DNA of 64,000 nt from contig VTPC01091236.1 of NCBI GenBank assembly GCA_011009095.1, forward strand, positions 479,313-543,312. Reading direction: 5' to 3'. The translations under genes and the position numbers were made by a program. Shown piece by piece: positions 1 through 57,441 of the stretch. Source of the DNA: Ignelater luminosus (taxonomy: Eukaryota > Arthropoda > Insecta > Coleoptera > Elateridae). A model generated the notes under the pieces. The model was not told the DNA's origin. It did not search any database and saw only the letters and a list, made by a program, of their open reading frames with translations. Positions within the stretch are counted from its first letter, which is position 1, and each line of letters starts with the position of its first letter.

Positions 1-1101
1 AGAATGCTAAAAATAGATGAACTTAAATATGCAGATTTTCTTTTTTTAAAAGAATACATTATTACTACAAAACTGATAGCAATTGCGATTGACATTTTAC
101 AGGAAAAAAAATTGTAATTTAGGAGCTGTTCTTCCTACGTTATATAAAGTTAAAAATTCCATAAATGATATAAAAAGTTTAAAACTCTGTAATAAACTCA
201 AGGAATGTATTGGGATTTGAAAAACACTTTTTCAAGATAATGAACTTGAAAAAGCAGTGAAAGTCTCCCATATTTAATAGCTAGTATTAGTAATCCTAAA
301 TTTAAATTAAGATGGTTGGAAATAACTCCTTTTAAAAATGATGTAGAATTTTTTTAAACCAAACTACAACACTATGCAGAAGATATGCCATTTCAGCCTA
401 ACAGTGAAAACTATGAAAACAAGGTCTCAATTTCTCTTAATAATTCTCAATTAGAAAAGTCATCTGAAATTGAGTTTTTGATTTTTTAAAAGTAAATTCA
501 CAGAAATCTTAATCTATCTCCAGTTGCCACACAATGTTTGGAAAAACTACAGATACAAATTACCGTCAATTAAATAAATATCCAATAACAAAAAAATTGT
601 TTTTAAAACTAAATACTGTACTGTCATCATTCGTGCCTGTAGAGAACGTGTTTAGTACAAATAGTCAAATTCTTACTCCAAAAAGAAACAAATTAAGTGA
701 TGATATTTTTAAAACCTTGTTAATTTAAAAAAGTAATAAAACTTAAACTATTTATGCTACATGCATAAGCGTAAATTTTTATGTAGTTATATTGTTTATT
801 AATTTACTAATTTGATAATTTATGTGTTTTTTAATTTATGTATGTAAACTTTATGCATGCAATATTAGATTTATTAAAATGCAAATAATGTCTATTCTAT
901 ATTATTAATTAATTAATATTATTTCCTGAAACAAAAATAAAAACTATCTAAAAAGGATCTAGTTACTTTTTGATAGATTTTGGATCTGTATCTAGGTATA
1001 CAATTAAAAAGACGATCTTGTATCTGAACTAAATTCAGGTTTGAAAAAGTATCTGAATCTGGAACTATAGATACCAAGAGCAGGGATCTTCCCCAACACT
1101 A
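1..1101 (+). pseudogene. hAT transposase relic with right terminal inverted repeat
   Basis: The element runs off the left edge. Broken frames give LGAVLPTLYKVKNSIND-like sequence near 120-165 and the hAT dimerisation signature VENVFSTNSQILTPKRNKLS at 636-695, the usual C-terminal end of hAT/ZBED transposases. Frame 534-728 is open only for the last 64 codons; upstream there are stops and frameshifts. CAGGGATCTTCCCCAACACTA at 1081-1101 has the form of a hAT right terminus. The putative 8-bp target duplication beyond it cannot be checked because the left end is outside the window. Confidence 0.75.
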
Positions 1102-1763
1102 GGCTGGACATATAACCTCGGTTTAAAAACAAAAATCTGTTTTAAGAAACAAATTACTAAACTGCAAAAAATGTTTTAAACAAAACTTGACACTATGTAG
1201 TATATAAACAATTCACTACATGGATAAATTCATGGACGTTTGCAGCATTCTAGCCACATAACAAATCATTTTGGAAAATGATTCCTGTTTGGAAATTTAT
1301 GAAAAAATATTCCCTTTTCTCAATTGTTTTTATTTTTTGAACTATTTCTACAACTGTACACACTACAAGCAGGAACTTTTGAATTAAAACTGCTTGTAAG
1401 AACACCACCAAATGTGAATGCAATATAAAAGTCGAGCATCTGTCGTGACTGGTCTGCACTTTGGCGTCATACACATTTCAATTATTGGTCATAACTTCCT
1501 TATTGTATCAGATAAACTTCCTAGAAATTACACACCAATAATAAATATCTGAAAACTTTCTTTTGAGGTTAACTTGTTTGTTTTGTTGCGATCCCCTTTA
1601 AGCTTGTCTTTTAGCTTTTGATTGATATATAGTAAATTTAATCTATTTGCAATATTTTAAAAGATACCTAGTTGCAAAGTTAGTTTTGCATACCATAAGA
1701 ATACTACATAGCCATACGATACCCTCAAAGAAAAAATTTAAAAACAACAAAGTTTGCAGGTGA
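1102..1763. other. Intergenic AT-rich sequence
   Basis: No recognisable gene or structured repeat. A 74-codon minus-strand frame at 1250-1474 has no family resemblance I can name. Confidence 0.5.
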
Positions 1764-1765
1764 TA

Positions 1766-2578
1766 AGGGTGTGGAAATGGAATTAGACGGCAAGTGAGGA
1801 TGTTTTTGTTTTTTCTTCTAATCTGTCACCGATCAGAAAAAGCATACTTGTAATTGAAGTTAAAAATATTTGTTTATTTAAAAGAATGCAAGCCTTAAGT
1901 GAAAATATATACATCATGAGATGATTTTATAAGGAATATCAACAGTTAAAAAATCTTACATTGTAAAGCGCTTTGTTAATCTGGGGATTGCTAGACAAAC
2001 AGTTTATGATATTTGCAAATGTGTAGACTGCAGATTTCCCATCGAAGGAAAAAAAGAATTAGGAAGGAAAGCAAATAAAATGTCAAGAATTTGGCAATTT
2101 CGTCTTGTGGTTATTTTTCTGCTTATATTTGTCCTTCAGAAAATTCATTAACAGCTGAAATTTATGAAAAAAAATGCATAAGATCTAATTAAACAATTTC
2201 TTAAAAAAGAACATTCTGACGGTAATTTTATCTTTTGGCCAGATATGGCTACTGCACATTATGCTAATCAAATTGTGGTGGCACATCGAAAATTAAGCAT
2301 TCTCTTCATAGAAAAGTGTAGAAATGTCCTGAATGTTCCTCAACTCAGGCTAGTTGAATGGTTCTGGAGAAATTTGAAAAGAAATGTCTACATCAGACGA
2401 TGGGAAGCTACTTCACATGAACAACTAAAAAAAAAATTCAAAAGACAAGCCACTTTGGTGCTGATTCTGTTCTTTAAATATGTATTTCTTATGTAGTAGA
2501 TTGGTTGTTTCAATAAATTAAATATAACGCATTATGCGGTCATATAACTTTTGTACAGAGTTTTTGTCCCCACACCCT
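1766..2578 (+). mobile_element. Tc1/mariner-type DNA transposon, 813 bp, inactive
   Basis: Terminal inverted repeats AGGGTGTGG (1766-1774) and CCACACCCT (2570-2578) are each flanked by TA (1764-1765 and 2579-2580), the Tc1/mariner target duplication. Inside, broken frames show an HTH-like segment (NLGIARQTVYDIC, about 1977-2015) and the C-terminal catalytic part at 2245-2496: WPDMATAHYANQIVV, NVPQLRLVEWFWRNLKR. The last block corresponds to the NPPNxPQxRPIE region of Tc1-like transposases; here the usual P-I-E reads L-V-E. The internal half is shortened and frame-broken. Confidence 0.85.
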
Positions 2579-2580
2579 TA

Positions 2581-4559
2581 GCACTTAATTCTTTTTTTGT
2601 TTTCTTTGCAATATTTTAAAGAAAATCTTGATATCTAAATCAAGTTCAGTAACTGTTAGTAACTTTCTGTAACTCAAAAGAAACAGCAATACGAAGATTT
2701 ACTTTGCTTCCTACGCATTACCTATAAATTCTATTTTTTACAAATTTTTGTAAAACTTTGTAATATGTTATTATGACATAATAAACTACTTGCTTTAAAT
2801 TGTAGTATCCACATTAAAGGTTTTAAATATTCTTTATACGATCACAAAAATATCATCTTAAAGTATGTCTATTCAGATGTAACTTTGCCAACCACTAACC
2901 ATAGCGCAGATATGTTCACTTTACTTAGACACTATACAATAATTGCAGGAACAACTGCAATGGTATATTTACTCCCAGAGAAATCAGACTTTTTTTTATA
3001 AGTGCCAAAGTATTTTAGTTAATTTTTAGAAATTTTGGCCAGGTTTTAAGAAATGTGAACCATAATGCACTCGCTTGAAATGTATTCCTTATTAAGGTAT
3101 GTCAATAAAATTACATTCTATTAAATCTTGAAACTACAATTAATACTTTTGGCAAGCCTGTACTGTTTATTGTTTATTCATGTTAGAAATAAATAAAAAT
3201 TGGGATTAGTTTCTCAACTAATTTATTTACAAACAGGCACGTTTAAAGACAGTTACACAACTTGCTGGTTCTTCAAGAGGGTAACATATACTGTAGCTTA
3301 TTATTAATATAAAACTTTTCTAAATCATTCATATTGGAAATATGGTACAACAAGATAAGAGTAAATAAAAATATTTATGAATTCACAATCTTTAAGTAGG
3401 TAAATATTAACATTTGCATCTTATTAATAGGTGTTATTTGTTATCACGTCACATATGTATCTGTAAACTGTAATATACATTACTGTAAACAACTAGTCTG
3501 CATGCAATTTGTTATTAATTAAACCATCTAAATTCAAATTAACACTGTAAATGTAATTAATAACAAAAAAAATTGTTAATTATAATAAGCCAAGCAAAAA
3601 TTTTTTCACATTTCATATTTTTCTATGAGCTAGTTTACAATTCATTTTTCTGTATGATAAAATTGAAACTTCTAGACGATTGGAATCCTGAAAGATAAAT
3701 AAATTAAACATTCATAACATTAAAAAACTAGATAGATTCTGAATGATGATAGGTACTTTATTTTTGAAAAAAGTAAAACACGTATGAAAATACTTAGTGT
3801 ATACAATTAAACAAAGAAGTTTGAATATAATTTACAAGTATTGTATTTATTTTAAACATTAAATATTAAAAACTGATGAAAATCCCATTTTATTTTTGAT
3901 TTTTTAATATTCTGTAGTAGTAATACTTAAAAATTGAGAATATTGATAAATTAAAATTCAATTCATTACGATTAATAAAAAATTTTTATTAAAACAAATT
4001 CATATTTCGCTTAGAAAGTATCCAGAAATTGAAATCTTTGTGAGATTAATTGATTAATACTTGGCATACTTTTTTATTAGTTATTATTATTACTTATTAC
4101 ATATGTAGTATACAAGAAACAGGTAATTGTATTTTTAATCATTCTTACAATATACAATGTATAAAAGTGTTATAATTTATTCAGCAGAGTACTATAATAA
4201 CATTACAAAGTTAGCTTGGTAATATCTAACTTATAAATTTCAATAAGAGAATTAAAATAAGTTGAGAGATTAGCAAAGAAACCATAAGTAAATAAATAAT
4301 TGTTAAGTAATAATAACGCATTAAAATAATTTTCGAATTTTTCTATTGTGACCTCTGCTGCAAGTGACAAATGCACTTTTAATAGGTAAAAGAAAATAAA
4401 AACTTTTACTCCCGAACAGTTCTCAACATTTCTCTTGGATATAGTTCTTTGTTTACGTTCTATTTTTAAAATAAATCCATGGCTACTGCTAAAGCATAAT
4501 AGATAAATAAAGAGAATAATCAGGAAAATAAAACTCGTCCAAAATAAAAGATGATGGCG
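2581..4559. other. Intergenic AT-rich sequence upstream of the CBP promoter
   Basis: About 2 kb of AT-rich DNA with many short stop-filled frames. I see no gene, tRNA or clear repeat. Confidence 0.5.
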
Positions 4560-4740
4560 GGTAGTTTAAGAGTTCGATAATTTCCCTGTGATCTTCGCAT
4601 AATTTCGTTTACTTTCACGAACATATTTGTACAGGTAAAATTTTCGATATTTTATTCAGAAATTAGTGTAAAGTAGCGAAGCACAGACCTCAGAGCGTCA
4701 AGGTTTCGGGATTCGGAAGTGCTCGTCTTTTCGTATACTG

Positions 4741-4748
4741 TGACGTCA
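4741..4748 (+). promoter_or_regulatory. Perfect palindromic CRE
   Basis: TGACGTCA, the consensus CREB/ATF site, 670 nt upstream of the start codon of the gene for CREB's own co-activator. Half-sites follow within 25 nt. Confidence 0.6.
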
Positions 4749-4818
4749 GGTGTGACGACGTAGTACGTCACATGGTTTCTTCCGGAGCCCTAAGTCCAAT
4801 AAGCGTCTGCATTTCCAT

Positions 4819-4824
4819 CACGTG
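4819..4824 (+). promoter_or_regulatory. E-box CACGTG
   Basis: Canonical bHLH (Myc/Max, USF, CLOCK-type) hexamer between two CCAAT boxes at 4796-4800 and 4836-4840. Confidence 0.45.
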
Positions 4825-4905
4825 CCCAGAGGTAACCAATCATGTGCGCGGTACAATTTAATAGCTAGAATATTTCTGACAAGCGTAGAAAAAGTTTCAT
4901 CAACA

Positions 4906-4917
4906 GCCGCCATTTTG
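4906..4917 (+). promoter_or_regulatory. YY1/Pho-type site
   Basis: GCCGCCATTTTG matches the YY1/pleiohomeotic core (GCCATTTT) seen near start sites of housekeeping genes. Confidence 0.5.
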
Positions 4918-5170
4918 CCTGTTTCAGATCGTGTTGAATTTTGGATTAATTCTTCAAATTATTGTTACTCATGTAAATCGAAGGGGCCTTCTATCGCCTA
5001 ATTTGGGGTTAGAAAATAATCTAGTAGTTGAAGCGGGTCAATGTGTGTTATAAAAGTGTCAAAAAGTCGAAAAGTGTGACTGATTTAGTTCGAGATCATT
5101 GTGCGATTCTGTCGGAAGATGGTGAGAGGTAGTCGCGGAGTATAGTCGACCAGTCGGACTAGTCGAGTTC

Positions 5171-5188
5171 ATGATGGCCGATGGTTGA
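5171..5188 (+). promoter_or_regulatory. Short upstream ORF in the putative 5' UTR
   Basis: ATG ATG GCC GAT GGT TGA, a five-codon uORF 223 nt before the CBP ATG. If this region is in the mRNA it could reduce or modulate CBP translation; transcription here is inferred. Confidence 0.35.
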
Positions 5189-5411
5189 CTCTTGTTTGAT
5201 AAATATGTGCCTTGAGAGATGCATCCACTCTCGAACACTCGGTACATCGACTGTTTGGCATCGTTTCTACCGTATTTTTGATTATAAATCATGTGCATCG
5301 TCTTCGAATCGTAATAAATAGTGAATATAGTGTAGTGTCTTCGGTCGGCCGCAACATTGGGCCAGTGCCTCGGCTTCAGCTTGGTAAACAGGGGATTGCA
5401 CTGATTCTGTT

Positions 5412-51235
<45,824 letters not shown>

Positions 51236-52316
51236 TGGTGAGTGCTGGCAAGTGCGCTGTTTCCTCATTCGGATTAATTTAAATAAGGTGGTGCTGTGTA
51301 CCGTACAAAAGAGAAAAAAAGAGATTCGAACAATTAATTGTACTGTGTATACTTAATTTATTCTGTAGCTAGCAGTCTGGCAATTGTAAAATATGTATAA
51401 TAAAAAGTATATATATATTATATATATATTATAGATTTTAATACCAACTGGACGCTATGTATTGAGAGTCCTGTTACGTGATTTTAAAAAATATTAACTG
51501 TACATATGTTTAAAATAATGATGATGATAATAATAATAATAAACTGTATTATAAATTATAATGTTAGTGAAATGTTTACCTATCATGTGAATGATACCTA
51601 AAAGTATTTTGGCTTTGCGAGGCTGTGTTATTTATCTAAATGGATTGTTACCTACGAAGGTACTGTGCATAGCTACGCACCGTTGCTATTTGTTTTTATA
51701 TGCTACGAACGTGACAAGTTCTATGATTAGTGATGCTGTATTATAATAGGCAATTTTTACCGAGACTGTATATGTATTGTGTCGGTAGCTATTGTGATGG
51801 AGGCGTAGGCCCCTGATTGTTTTTATATAATATATTTATAATTTATATATATATTGTCTTGTTTATCATATGTTACATTCCACGGCCGTGGAGTGGTGCT
51901 GGCATTTGACAATCGTGACTTCGCCAGTGCAATACTTACACCACTCTCCCTCCTTAATTTATTACTGAACATACATTTGAATCAATTAGAGTAATTAGTG
52001 TTAAGTATTATTCAAAGAAAATAAAAAAATATATAATACCCCTTTGTCTTTTATTTTTTACTTTTTTCACTTGTAATCCTACAGAGTATCATGTAATTGT
52101 AATTTTTTTTGTACCAAATATAGATTGTGATTACTTAATATCTTTAATTTTTGTTGTTTTGATGTGTTGAGTTTCGTTTCAATTACCTTCGAGTGTATTT
52201 ATTGTTTTGCTTTATTCCATTTAAGTTCAGTTTCTTCAAATGTTGATTTTAGTTAGTAAAATGTAAAAATATATATATATGTCATTACGAACTTGATTGG
52301 ATAATCATCAAATAAA
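51236..52316 (+). other. Probable CBP 3' UTR with several poly(A) signals
   Basis: AT-rich sequence after the stop codon with AATAAA at 51399-51404, 51538-51543, 52020-52025 and 52311-52316. An AT dinucleotide run lies near 51408-51431 and (GAT/AAT)n near 51516-51540. Alternative polyadenylation is plausible. The end of the transcript cannot be fixed from sequence alone. Confidence 0.6.
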
Positions 52317-53164
52317 ACATGCAGAAGAAAACAGTTGTAAGAAGAATTAGAACTGAAAGAAGAATAATTTTCATAAATATTTTTTTGACAGTATTTCAAG
52401 TTAAGATTTCAAATTTAATTTTTATTTCTAACTGAAACCTGACCAACATTTCATTCTTTATTTTGTTGGAAAACAAAAAATTTAATAGCAGTAGTTGGTA
52501 TATGTATAGTATGAAAATTAATATTAGTTGATCATTACAGTTTTTATAAAAAGATAATTGTTCTAGTATATGTAAAATGCATCCTTTTATTACACTGAAT
52601 AGTAGAAAGAAATTTAAAAAAATAATAGATACAAGGTGTAAGGATATTTAAAAACAATGGATTTCAAGTAAAATGAATCATGAAAGGTATCAGAATATGC
52701 AGACCATGATGGAAACTGGGACACACGAAGCCATGCAGAAAATAACAAATATGGGAAGGTTGCCAAAGAACCGATAATTAAAACTCGGATTATATGCAAC
52801 ATGAGCCTCATCTGTTTTTCTTCTATGCTGTAGTAATTCACAATCGGCATGTTGTGTGTTTTTAGTTTGTAACTTCATATTTTAATTTTTATTTTAACGA
52901 GTCTCTTAGTTTAAATGATCTTTGTCAGGAAGCTTCAGTTGAACTTGCACTGCAAATTCCCCTGCATGGCTTTAATTGTGTTTCCTTAATTTAACACTGT
53001 TTGCATATTCCCATGGTAGCTGTCGGACACTACATCTGCATTTGGTTAGTTGATGTTCTGCAGAATTTCGAAGGAATTGCAGGGCTTCCACAAGCTTACT
53101 TTTTCTCACTTTTTAAAAATAACTTTCTATAAGTTAATATTTAGATAATGTTATCACTATTTCA
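52317..53164. other. AT-rich DNA after CBP
   Basis: No gene recognised; small frames appear fortuitous. Confidence 0.45.
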
Positions 53165-53435
53165 ACTATTTTAGTTTGAGATGCGAGTTTTTAAAAATAT
53201 GAATAAATTAGTATTTTATTCATAGTTAAATGTTGCTTTAAAATCTATTAAATTAAAATCAAGTCCAAAAAATACACCCAAAAGCATTGATAAGCTGGAT
53301 AAAAGCAAAAGTCCTATTATTATTAATCATTGCTTTGCAAAAAGGATAAAAGTCTGATTTATAAAAATGCATATAGGATGTTAATATATAATACCAACAA
53401 ACTAATAAGATAAATTTGTGGTAACAAATACTCAA
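53165..53435 (+). repeat. Three-copy dispersed repeat, copy 3
   Basis: Colinear with the 36440 copy; then interrupted by a nested 355-bp insertion before the sequence resumes at about 53790. Confidence 0.75.
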
Positions 53436-53788
53436 CGAACTCCGATAGGAGTCGTTACTGAATTTGCAAAGTTTGTCTGTCTGTCTGTCCGCATTTTCTT
53501 TCAAGTCTTGAAATTGTGACTTCAGATTTGAATTCTACATCAAAAACTACAGACTAAATAGTGTCTTCATTTTTTGATAACTCTTCAGGAACTGGTCAAA
53601 AAGGCCGCCAAAATTTTAAAAGTTTTCAAAAAATTTTTTTTACTCTAGAATCATTCTACATCAAAAGATAAGAGATACATATACTTTTAGGTTTTTGGTA
53701 TCACTTGAGGAACATGGTCATAATGGCCGCCGAAGTTTGATAAAAAGTAACATACCGGAGTGTGCGTTGTGGTTATGCTGCATTCCCA
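53431..53788 (+). repeat. Nested insertion with internal duplication
   Basis: Absent from the 20-kb copy of the host repeat at the same point. It begins CTCAACGAACTCCGATAGGA, has a (CTGT)n tract at about 53478-53489, and two related blocks (GGAACTGGTCAAAAAGGCCG near 53589; GGAACATGGTCATAATGGCC near 53709) about 120 bp apart. Confidence 0.6.
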
Positions 53789-53803
53789 GATGTTTTTAAA
53801 TAG

Positions 53804-54203
53804 AACCTATGGTCAATTCGTCTTGTTGCAGTGTAATGAGTCTTCTAAAGTTGTGTACAGATACGTTGACTTTTAGTTGCATTGTCGTTATTTGCCAAAA
53901 TATCAAAAATTCTTACTAAAAGAAATTGCCTTCCAAATATTCCAAACTTTTCATTATATGGGTGTACTCTATAGCCGAAATACGCAACATCAGAAGAAAA
54001 ATAAAGACAAACTTTTAATTTAATGTGTCTCAGCCACAGAGAACACACTGTATAAACAAAAGTAGTTTAAAACACACAGAAGGTATTTTTCTATAATTTC
54101 TCCTAACAGAATATTGATACTTTGACAAATAACGATGATGCATACAAATGTTAACCTGTCTGCAGACGATTACTTCATAATTAGGACGAATTGACCATAG
54201 GTT
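53804..54203. mobile_element. 400-bp palindromic MITE-like element
   Basis: Termini AACCTATGGTCAATTCGTC (53804-53822) and its complement (54185-54203) flank a roughly palindromic interior, in which a TCGTTATTTGCCAAAATATC-type segment recurs inverted near 54122-54143. Both ends abut TAG. A relic of the left arm is at about 20177-20200. Confidence 0.65.
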
Positions 54204-54269
54204 TAGAAGAAACCTATGATCGTTAGAGATCTACCCTCCTTATTAGTTTATTGATATTTATTAATACCT

Positions 54270-54980
54270 TGTATGTATTGTCGGACCTCTCGACCCTATT
54301 GGGCCTTTTGAACATCTCGGATCTTCAGGCTTCTTAGGTCGAGGCCATTTTGATCCGACCTCTCGGGCTGTCGGACCTTTTGGACGTCTCGGCCCTTTGG
54401 GTCTATCGGGCCGTTTTGATCTCTCGGGCCTGTCGGGTCTTTTGGATTTCTCGGCCCTTCGGGCTTCTCAGGCTTCTCGAGCCTTTTGGACTTTTTGGCC
54501 CTTCGAGTCTATCCGGCCGTTTTGGTCTCTAGAACCGTTGCACCTCTCTGGCCTGTCAGACCATTCAGTCCTGTTGGGCATTTTGGATTTCTCGGCCCTT
54601 CGGGCTTCTCAGATCTGTAAGGTTGCTAAGGCCTCTCGAGCAATTTTGACATTTTGACCCATCAGGTCGTTTTGATCTCTCGAGCCTTTTGGACTTCCCA
54701 GTTCCTCGGGCTTCTCTGTCGGGCCGTTCGGATCTCTCATGTGGTTCGTGCTTCTTGGACTTTTCGGGCTTGTCGGGCCGATCAAAATGATTGGGGATTT
54801 TTGAATTTGGTGGGAGATAAGTGAGGATCTTAAAGAAGTGGGAATTTATTGGGGATAAATTAGAAATTTTGAGTAAACCTCCAACTTAGTCGTTTTTTAA
54901 TGGAAAAAGTATGTTTTTTCAAGTTTGCTTTATTATTATTGATAATCATCAAAGTCTTATTTTTCTTATTGAATACTTTC
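54270..54980 (+). repeat. GC-word degenerate tandem repeat, copy 2 (largest), with AT-rich tail
   Basis: About 520 bp of imperfect words TCGGGCC, TTTTGGAC, TCTCGGCCCTTCGGGCTTCT in higher-order order. The same tail follows as in the 22.7-kb copy (GGGGATTTTTGAATTTGGTG, GTGAGGATCTTAAAGAA). Frames 54350-54532 and 54397-54657 reflect the repeat. Confidence 0.75.
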
Positions 54981-55139
54981 TATCTCTTTCCTTATCAGAA
55001 GTAGATCCTCTCACTTTTTGTCTAATCAGTTGTAGCAGCGCAGAATTGGTTGTCTTGGTGTTCAGATAGGCCACCAAAAAAATCAAAAGCTTTTCTTGTT
55101 CAGCAATGCTGCTTGGTCTGAAGTTCAGAACTGAATTAA

Positions 55140-55345
55140 CATCATGCCTGTGAGACTATTTGGATCGCTCGATCTTGTCGGACAAATCGAAACACTTGGG
55201 CGATTCGGGTCTGTCGGACCATTCGGCCTTGTCGAGATTTTTAAACATATCAAAAAGTTATTGGATTTTTTCCGGATCGTGTCAAGTTTGTTCCCAGTTA
55301 GCCGGGGTTGACAGATTTTGGCCGGTGCAGGGCTCTATAGAGTAG
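55140..55345 (+). repeat. GC-word repeat, copy 3 (fragment)
   Basis: GGGTCTGTCGGACCATTCGG words, then TTTTGGCCGGTGCAGGGCTC, which matches TTTTGGCTTGTGCGGGGCTC at the end of the 22.7-kb copy. Confidence 0.6.
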
Positions 55346-55536
55346 ATTCTTTGTAAGAATTTCACATTGATGTTTACTTCTGCTGGGAGAAATTATTGAT
55401 GGTGAGAGCGGATTGAAGTACAAGATATAAACGCAGTCAAAAAAATTGCTCACATTTTTGTTCTTAGGGCAATGGCGATCGGCGGTACGTTTGAAAAACG
55501 TTGATATCAAGTCAATACCCGGTACAGTCATTTAAG

Positions 55537-56367
55537 CTATACCTTTTCAACTTCAAATTGGGAACAATCATTTTCAAATTGGGAATAATCAATTTCAAAA
55601 TGGGAATAATCATTTTCAAATTGGGAACAATGAATTTCAAAATGGGAATAATCAATTATTTCAAAATGGGAATAATCAATTATTTCAAAATGGAAATAAT
55701 CATTTTCAAATTGGGAACAAACAATTTCAAATTGGGAATAATCAATTACAAGTTGAGACCAATCAACTTCAAATTGAGACTAACCAATATCAGATTAAAC
55801 AATGAGGAATCAGTTGTAATAACTATGAACTGTCATATTTAACTAATAACAATTAATAAGTGTAATTAATATATAAAAATGCCTCATCAACAATTTTCAA
55901 TAGAAAATTAAAAAATACAAAAAAAATTAAGGATTCCCATTTAAATTTTCAAAACTATCTCTCATTCCACCATGTCTGGGTGAGGGTGGTTTGGTTTCAC
56001 GTGTCATGTTTAAATGGGTTTTTAAAAATAAAAGAACACGTATTTCGGAACTTTTTAATCTGCAGTGTATTTCTTCAAGATATTTAACCATTTCCAGACT
56101 TTTGGGCCACCCTTATACGTAAATGAGGTATTTTGATATATTAATTACACTTATTGTTATTAGTTAAATATGACAGTTCATAGTTATTAGTATTACAACC
56201 GATTCCACATTGTTTAATCTGATATTGCTTAGTTTTAATTTGAAGTTGATTGGTCTCAACTTGAGATTGATTATTCCCATTTTGAAATTGATTATTCCCA
56301 ATCTGAAAATAATTATTCCCAATTTGAAATTGATTGTTCCCAATTTGAAGTTGAAAAGGTATAGTGA
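55537..56367. mobile_element. Foldback-type element with tandem repeats in both arms
   Basis: Left arm 55537 to about 55890 and right arm about 56120-56367 are inverted copies. Outer part: TATACCTTTTCAACTTC followed by tandem units of about 18-21 bp (TTTCAAATTGGGAATAATCA and variants). Left has more units than right. Inner parts (CATATTTAACTAATAACAAT and ATATAAAAATGCCTCA) are also inverted. A 230-bp unique middle separates them. TATA flanks both ends. Frames such as 55501-55842 are by-products. This is the structure of Drosophila foldback elements. Confidence 0.8.
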
Positions 56368-56399
56368 ATATCGTAAAAACTGTGCAAAGCACGTCTAAA

Positions 56400-56637
56400 A
56401 AATTAGAAGCAATTATGTGGGTATCAATCGTATTAAGCTTAAAATCTGAATGTTATTGATTATAATAGTAAAATCGTTGAGTAGAAATAATAAAATAAAC
56501 AGATCTTAAAAGTTTTTAAATACTATAAACGCTATAAACTTTAATGTGGTGTAATTCATCTGGTGCCTTTGATAAATGTAATGTTGGTACAATTGCTATC
56601 TTCTTATTGCTCATGCGCAGTTGTAATTTGTGTTGTG
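56400..56637. other. Sequence upstream of the snoRNA-host locus
   Basis: AT-rich; no feature before the TATA box at 56638. Confidence 0.4.
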
Positions 56638-57110
56638 TATATAAGCACTTCGCGTTTTTGTTTCTTCCCTTTTATTATCTGCTGTATGTGGTAGAGGTTG
56701 TAATTGATTGCAACGTCGCTAACTCTGAAGTTGATTTAGTCGTAAAATAAATCAAACTTGAATTGGCTATTAAAACTACATACAATTACAATGATGATTT
56801 ATTTCTCTTGTAAATTGTATTTAACGAAGAATATATACATTAGCGAATGCAAAAAGTTTAAGAATGTAATAAAATAGACGATCCGAATTTTGGCGCGCTG
56901 CGTCCACGTGCAGAATATAAAAAGTGGATAACCAACCCACCCCTTTTAAAGGAGACGAGATAAATTCACAAAAAGAATATCTTAAGTTGAAGAGAATAAA
57001 CAATTCATATATTTCGTATCCTCATGGCTATCCAACAGCCATAAATAAACCAACATATTATTTGTGTTATGGTAAGAATAATGTAATAATTTATAGTTGT
57101 AGTAGTGCTT

Positions 57111-57239
57111 GCGAGGTTTTCAGGGTTGAAAAACTTACTTCGTAGTTTTTTAAATTAATCTTTGCCTCGCTATATAAAATTGGCAGTGAGCAGTCTGAAT
57201 TTTATTTATAAAATATCAGGTTACGATCTGTCTACATTT
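57111..57239 (+). ncRNA. H/ACA box snoRNA-like RNA, copy B
   Basis: Same architecture as the copy at 45270. Base stem GCGAGG (57111-57116) with CCTCGC (57165-57170), where A-T in copy A is replaced by G-C. Upper stem AAAAACT with AGTTTTT. H box ATATAA (57172-57177). Hairpin 2 stem CTGA + ATTTTA with TAAAAT + TCAG. ACA at 57234-57236 followed by TTT. It lies in a 242-nt GT-AG intron (57072-57313), 74 nt before the acceptor. Confidence 0.8.
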
Positions 57240-57441
57240 TCAATTTAAATAGTTTTGTATGTCTTATTAATGTATTTTTAAAGTAATCTAATTTTTCTAT
57301 TTATTTCAAATAGGAGATAACTCGTTCTGTGGAACATCAGTAATGTGGGAGATGATTATGAAAAGATGAATTCCTGATACTCTGCAGGAAAAATACAAAT
57401 GAGCATTCCAAGAGGTGAGTGTTTTGAGAGAAATTATTTTT

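Larger units (their letters stand above)
4560..5411 (+). promoter_or_regulatory. Putative CBP promoter and 5' UTR
   Basis: This block is richer in G+C and CpG than the AT-rich DNA around it and directly precedes the CBP start codon. It holds a perfect CRE (4741-4748), nearby CGTCA/TGACG half-sites (4696-4700, 4753-4757, 4766-4770), CCAAT boxes (4796-4800, 4836-4840), an E-box (4819-4824) and a YY1-like GCCGCCATTTTG (4906-4917). YY1-type sites often lie close to the start of transcription, so initiation near 4.8-4.9 kb is inferred. A 5' UTR intron cannot be excluded. Confidence 0.6.

Noticed and set aside
54350-54657. ORFs in the GC-word repeat (SALRASQASRAF-type)
   Set aside because: Low-complexity translation of tandem repeats; no conserved frame between copies.
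55501-56398. ORFs reading FKLGIINFKMGII-type repeats
   Set aside because: Produced by translation of the 20-bp tandem units of the foldback element.
57367-57402. Selenocysteine reading of the two in-frame TGA codons
   Set aside because: No SECIS-like structure was recognised and the locus lacks an in-frame ATG; decay or non-coding host status is simpler.
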